From Promethearchaeota archaeon (GTDB lineage: Archaea; Asgardarchaeota; Lokiarchaeia; Sigynarchaeales; SOKP01), in the NCBI GenBank assembly GCA_016839655.1, contig JAEOTW010000071.1, forward strand, positions 1-7,521: a DNA stretch of 7,521 bases. Direction: 5' to 3'. A program made the translations under genes and the position numbers. The notes beneath the pieces are model-generated. The model was not told where the DNA came from, searched no databases, and saw nothing but the letters and a program-made list of their open reading frames with translations. This document shows, piece by piece, positions 5,869 to 7,521 of the stretch. Position 1 is the stretch's first letter; each line of letters opens with the position of its first letter.

Positions 5869-5876
5869 ATATTTAA
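5869..5876 (-). promoter_or_regulatory. TATA box of the GNAT gene, probably leaderless
   Basis: Minus-strand TTAAATAT is centred about 25 nt ahead of the ATG at 5847, so transcription should begin at or within a few bases of the start codon. No Shine-Dalgarno is present before this ATG, consistent with a leaderless mRNA. Confidence 0.5.
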
Positions 5877-5907
5877 GCCTTCATATTGAAACCTTGAATA
5901 TGGGCAA

Positions 5908-5918
5908 AAATATAAAAA
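5908..5918 (+). promoter_or_regulatory. Probable TATA box of the OYE-family gene
   Basis: The sequence AAATATAAAAA lies about 63 nt ahead of the GTG at 5977. Transcription from it would begin near 5940 and leave a leader of about 37 nt. The leader has no clear Shine-Dalgarno. Confidence 0.45.
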
Positions 5919-5976
5919 CTATTGAGAAATAATATTGGATCATCTGAAATCAAATGTTAAAATAATGTGATAAATA

Positions 5977-7209
5977 GTGTCAAGTCTATTTGATCCAATA
6001 CATATTGGAAATTTAAAGTTAGATAATCGATTTGTTCGTACTGGTACTTATGTCGCGATGGCTAATGATAAAGGTGAAGTTACAGAAGACTTAATTAAAC
6101 TTTATAAAACTCTTGGAAATGGGAATATTGGCTTAATTATTTCAAGTATTCTATATGTTCATCCCTTAGGAAAAAGCTTAAATAAGCAATTAGGGATTTA
6201 CAGCGATAAATTCATACCTGGTTTAACAAAAATGGTGGATGCTATTCATGAGGGAGGTGGTAAAATCGCAATTGAAATAGTGCATTCTGGAGCACAAACT
6301 TCCAATGAACTTGTAGGTGGACAAACTATAGGACCTTCAGCAGGAATTAATGACCCCGTAACTATCTCGAGGTCTAGGGAAATTACACCAGGAGAAATTG
6401 AAGAAGCTATAAATGCCTTTGGAGAAGCAGCTCATCGTATAGACAGAACTGGGGCTGATGCGATCCATATAGATGCAGCAGGAGGATATTTAATAGATCA
6501 ATTTCTTTCACCTTTTTTCAATCATCGGGAAGATAAATGGGGTGGTTCAGAAGAAAAATGCTTTCGCTTCATGAAGGAGGTTTACTTAGAAGTCCGAAAA
6601 AACTTTTCTAAAGAAAAACCGATATTGGTTAAAATGCAAACTAACGATTATACGCTTAAAGAAGGAATTATACCTTCTCTAGCAGCTAAACATGCAAAAA
6701 TGTTGGTTGATTTAGGTGTAGATGCTTTTGAAGTCGCAGCAGGTTGCACCCACTTCTCAACAATGAATATGTCACGAGGCAAAGTCCCTAAAGAAGAATT
6801 CCTAGAGTATGCCCCTGACAATTTGAAACGAGTCTATGAAAAAATTATTGGAGGGTGGGTTGGAAAATATTTATATGAACAACCATTTAACCTTGAGGAT
6901 GCGAGAGAAGTAAAACCCCAAATGGGAAATATTCCATCAATTTTAACGGGTGGAATTAGAACAATTCAAGAAATGGAACAAATTATAAAAAATGGAGATG
7001 CTGAATTAATAGGAATGTGTCGCCCATTTATAAGAGAACCTCATCTCGTAAAGAAATTAAAAGAAGGTAAATCAGAAAAATCAGAATGTATTTCTTGCAA
7101 TCGCTGTTTAGCCGCATCAGCGGCCGCTATTCCCGTTCGATGTTACGTAAAACACTTCCCTACAAAAGAAGAAACAATGCGTAAAGAACAAGTAAAGCCT
7201 ATTGTTTAA
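5977..7209 (+). CDS. Old yellow enzyme family FMN oxidoreductase (NADH:flavin oxidoreductase) with C-terminal Fe-S cysteine motif
   Basis: This 410-residue protein is a TIM-barrel flavoprotein that should reduce an activated C=C bond or a similar substrate. It shows the family start SLFDPIHIGNLKLDNRFV (3-20), IEIVHSGAQ (99-107), QFLSPFFNHREDKWGGS (175-191), the FMN phosphate loop ILTGGIRTI (322-330) and ELIGMCRPFIREP (343-355). The C-terminus has C371-x2-C374-x2-C377-x11-C389, close to the [4Fe-4S] motif of 2,4-dienoyl-CoA reductase and trimethylamine dehydrogenase relatives, but those have x3 between the second and third Cys. The extra NAD(P)/FAD domain of those larger enzymes is missing. 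Where most members have HxAHGYL, this protein reads DAAGGYL (166-172), so both usual substrate-binding histidines are gone. GTG 5977 is the start because the family N-terminus begins directly there. Substrate and electron donor are unknown. Confidence 0.9.
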   Translation: MSSLFDPIHIGNLKLDNRFVRTGTYVAMANDKGEVTEDLIKLYKTLGNGNIGLIISSILYVHPLGKSLNKQLGIYSDKFIPGLTKMVDAIHEGGGKIAIEIVHSGAQTSNELVGGQTIGPSAGINDPVTISRSREITPGEIEEAINAFGEAAHRIDRTGADAIHIDAAGGYLIDQFLSPFFNHREDKWGGSEEKCFRFMKEVYLEVRKNFSKEKPILVKMQTNDYTLKEGIIPSLAAKHAKMLVDLGVDAFEVAAGCTHFSTMNMSRGKVPKEEFLEYAPDNLKRVYEKIIGGWVGKYLYEQPFNLEDAREVKPQMGNIPSILTGGIRTIQEMEQIIKNGDAELIGMCRPFIREPHLVKKLKEGKSEKSECISCNRCLAASAAAIPVRCYVKHFPTKEETMRKEQVKPIV

Positions 7210-7275
7210 AAACCCAATTTAACATTAATAATATTTTTTTTTAAACTATAAGAAAAAAGATATAGGTAAGATATT

Positions 7276-7521
7276 TTGATTGGAATTAAGAAATTTTATT
7301 GGTTAATCCCTTTAATTGGGGGTACTCTGTCATTATTAGGATTGCTTATTCCAACATGGTATAGTCCTCCAGTTTGGATAGAATATTGGTGGTTTATAGG
7401 ATTAATTCATCATGTCACTGGAGGTGATGTAATTGAGTTTGGCCCACTTGAAATATCTATCCCTAGTCTTATAGCGTTTGTGTTAATCTCTCTAAGTTCA
7501 GTGATAATTATTCTCAATTCA
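7276..7521 (+). CDS. Membrane protein of unknown function, N-terminal part only (cut by window)
   Basis: The open frame starts at TTG 7276 and runs to the window edge for 82 residues without stop. In-frame TAA at 7267 rules out a much earlier start, and AGGTAAG (7264-7270) could serve as ribosome site. The protein begins with IGIKKFYWLIPLIGG and a hydrophobic segment (about 8-28), then a Trp/Tyr-rich, probably extracytoplasmic loop with PTWYSPPVWIEYWW, then GDVIEFGPLEI, and a second hydrophobic segment (about 62-80). I do not recognise the family. It follows the OYE gene by 66 bp in the same direction, with an AT-rich spacer holding a run of nine T (7232-7240) that could end the OYE mRNA. Confidence 0.6.
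   Translation, partial: MIGIKKFYWLIPLIGGTLSLLGLLIPTWYSPPVWIEYWWFIGLIHHVTGGDVIEFGPLEISIPSLIAFVLISLSSVIIILNS

Noticed and set aside
1..7521. CRISPR array, tRNA/rRNA genes, insertion sequence or integrase
   Set aside because: No repeated spacer structure, no cloverleaf or rRNA-like stretch and no transposase or recombinase motifs were seen.

Overview
This AT-rich archaeal window carries the C-terminal part of a heterodisulfide-reductase-type electron-transfer locus, read leftward. Next to it is a small accessory region with a TetR regulator, a degenerate site-2-protease-like membrane protein, an acetyltransferase, an old-yellow-enzyme flavoprotein and the start of a membrane protein. Archaeal traits are AT-rich TATA-like boxes 20-30 nt ahead of starts or probable transcription starts, T-tract ends, GTG/TTG starts and HdrA/MvhD proteins.

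The main result is that the two Hdr/Mvh genes look broken only if UGA is read as stop. Read through, hdrA is one 658-residue protein (3700-1724, minus) with UGA at codons 24 and 209. mvhD is one 152-residue protein (1710-1252, minus) with UGA at codons 17 and 68. All four UGAs fall where these families normally have a conserved cysteine, so selenocysteine is the natural reading. Just after the mvhD stop is an RNA structure (about 1244-1170, minus) with two perfect 8-bp helices around a UGA/GA tandem-sheared core and an A-rich apical loop. This is the kink-turn plan of a eukaryotic-type SECIS element, not the usual methanogen type. Selenocysteine genes plus a eukaryote-like SECIS in an archaeon suggest an Asgard archaeon, probably Lokiarchaeota-like. 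That assignment is inference.

Layout: 1-1062 (minus) is an FrhB/FdhB-like F420-type subunit with C-terminal ferredoxin clusters, cut by the window edge. 1063-1251 holds the SECIS and a probable promoter. mvhD and hdrA follow and are 13 bp apart. 3701-3905 holds the hdrA promoter and a hairpin behind the TetR gene. TetR (3906-4490, minus) diverges from the M50-like membrane gene (4656-5366, plus). The region between them has two near-identical 15-bp palindromes flanking the TATA box of the membrane gene. A GNAT gene (5380-5847, minus) converges on the membrane gene over a T tract. The OYE-family gene (5977-7209, plus) and a truncated membrane-protein gene (7276 onward, plus) complete the window.

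How they may work together (inference): HdrA, MvhD and the FrhB-like subunit would form a cytoplasmic flavin-based electron-bifurcating or confurcating module. The FrhB-like subunit would exchange electrons with F420 or a similar carrier, MvhD would relay them and HdrA would hold the bifurcating FAD. The TetR/membrane-protein pair looks like a separate self-contained regulatory unit.
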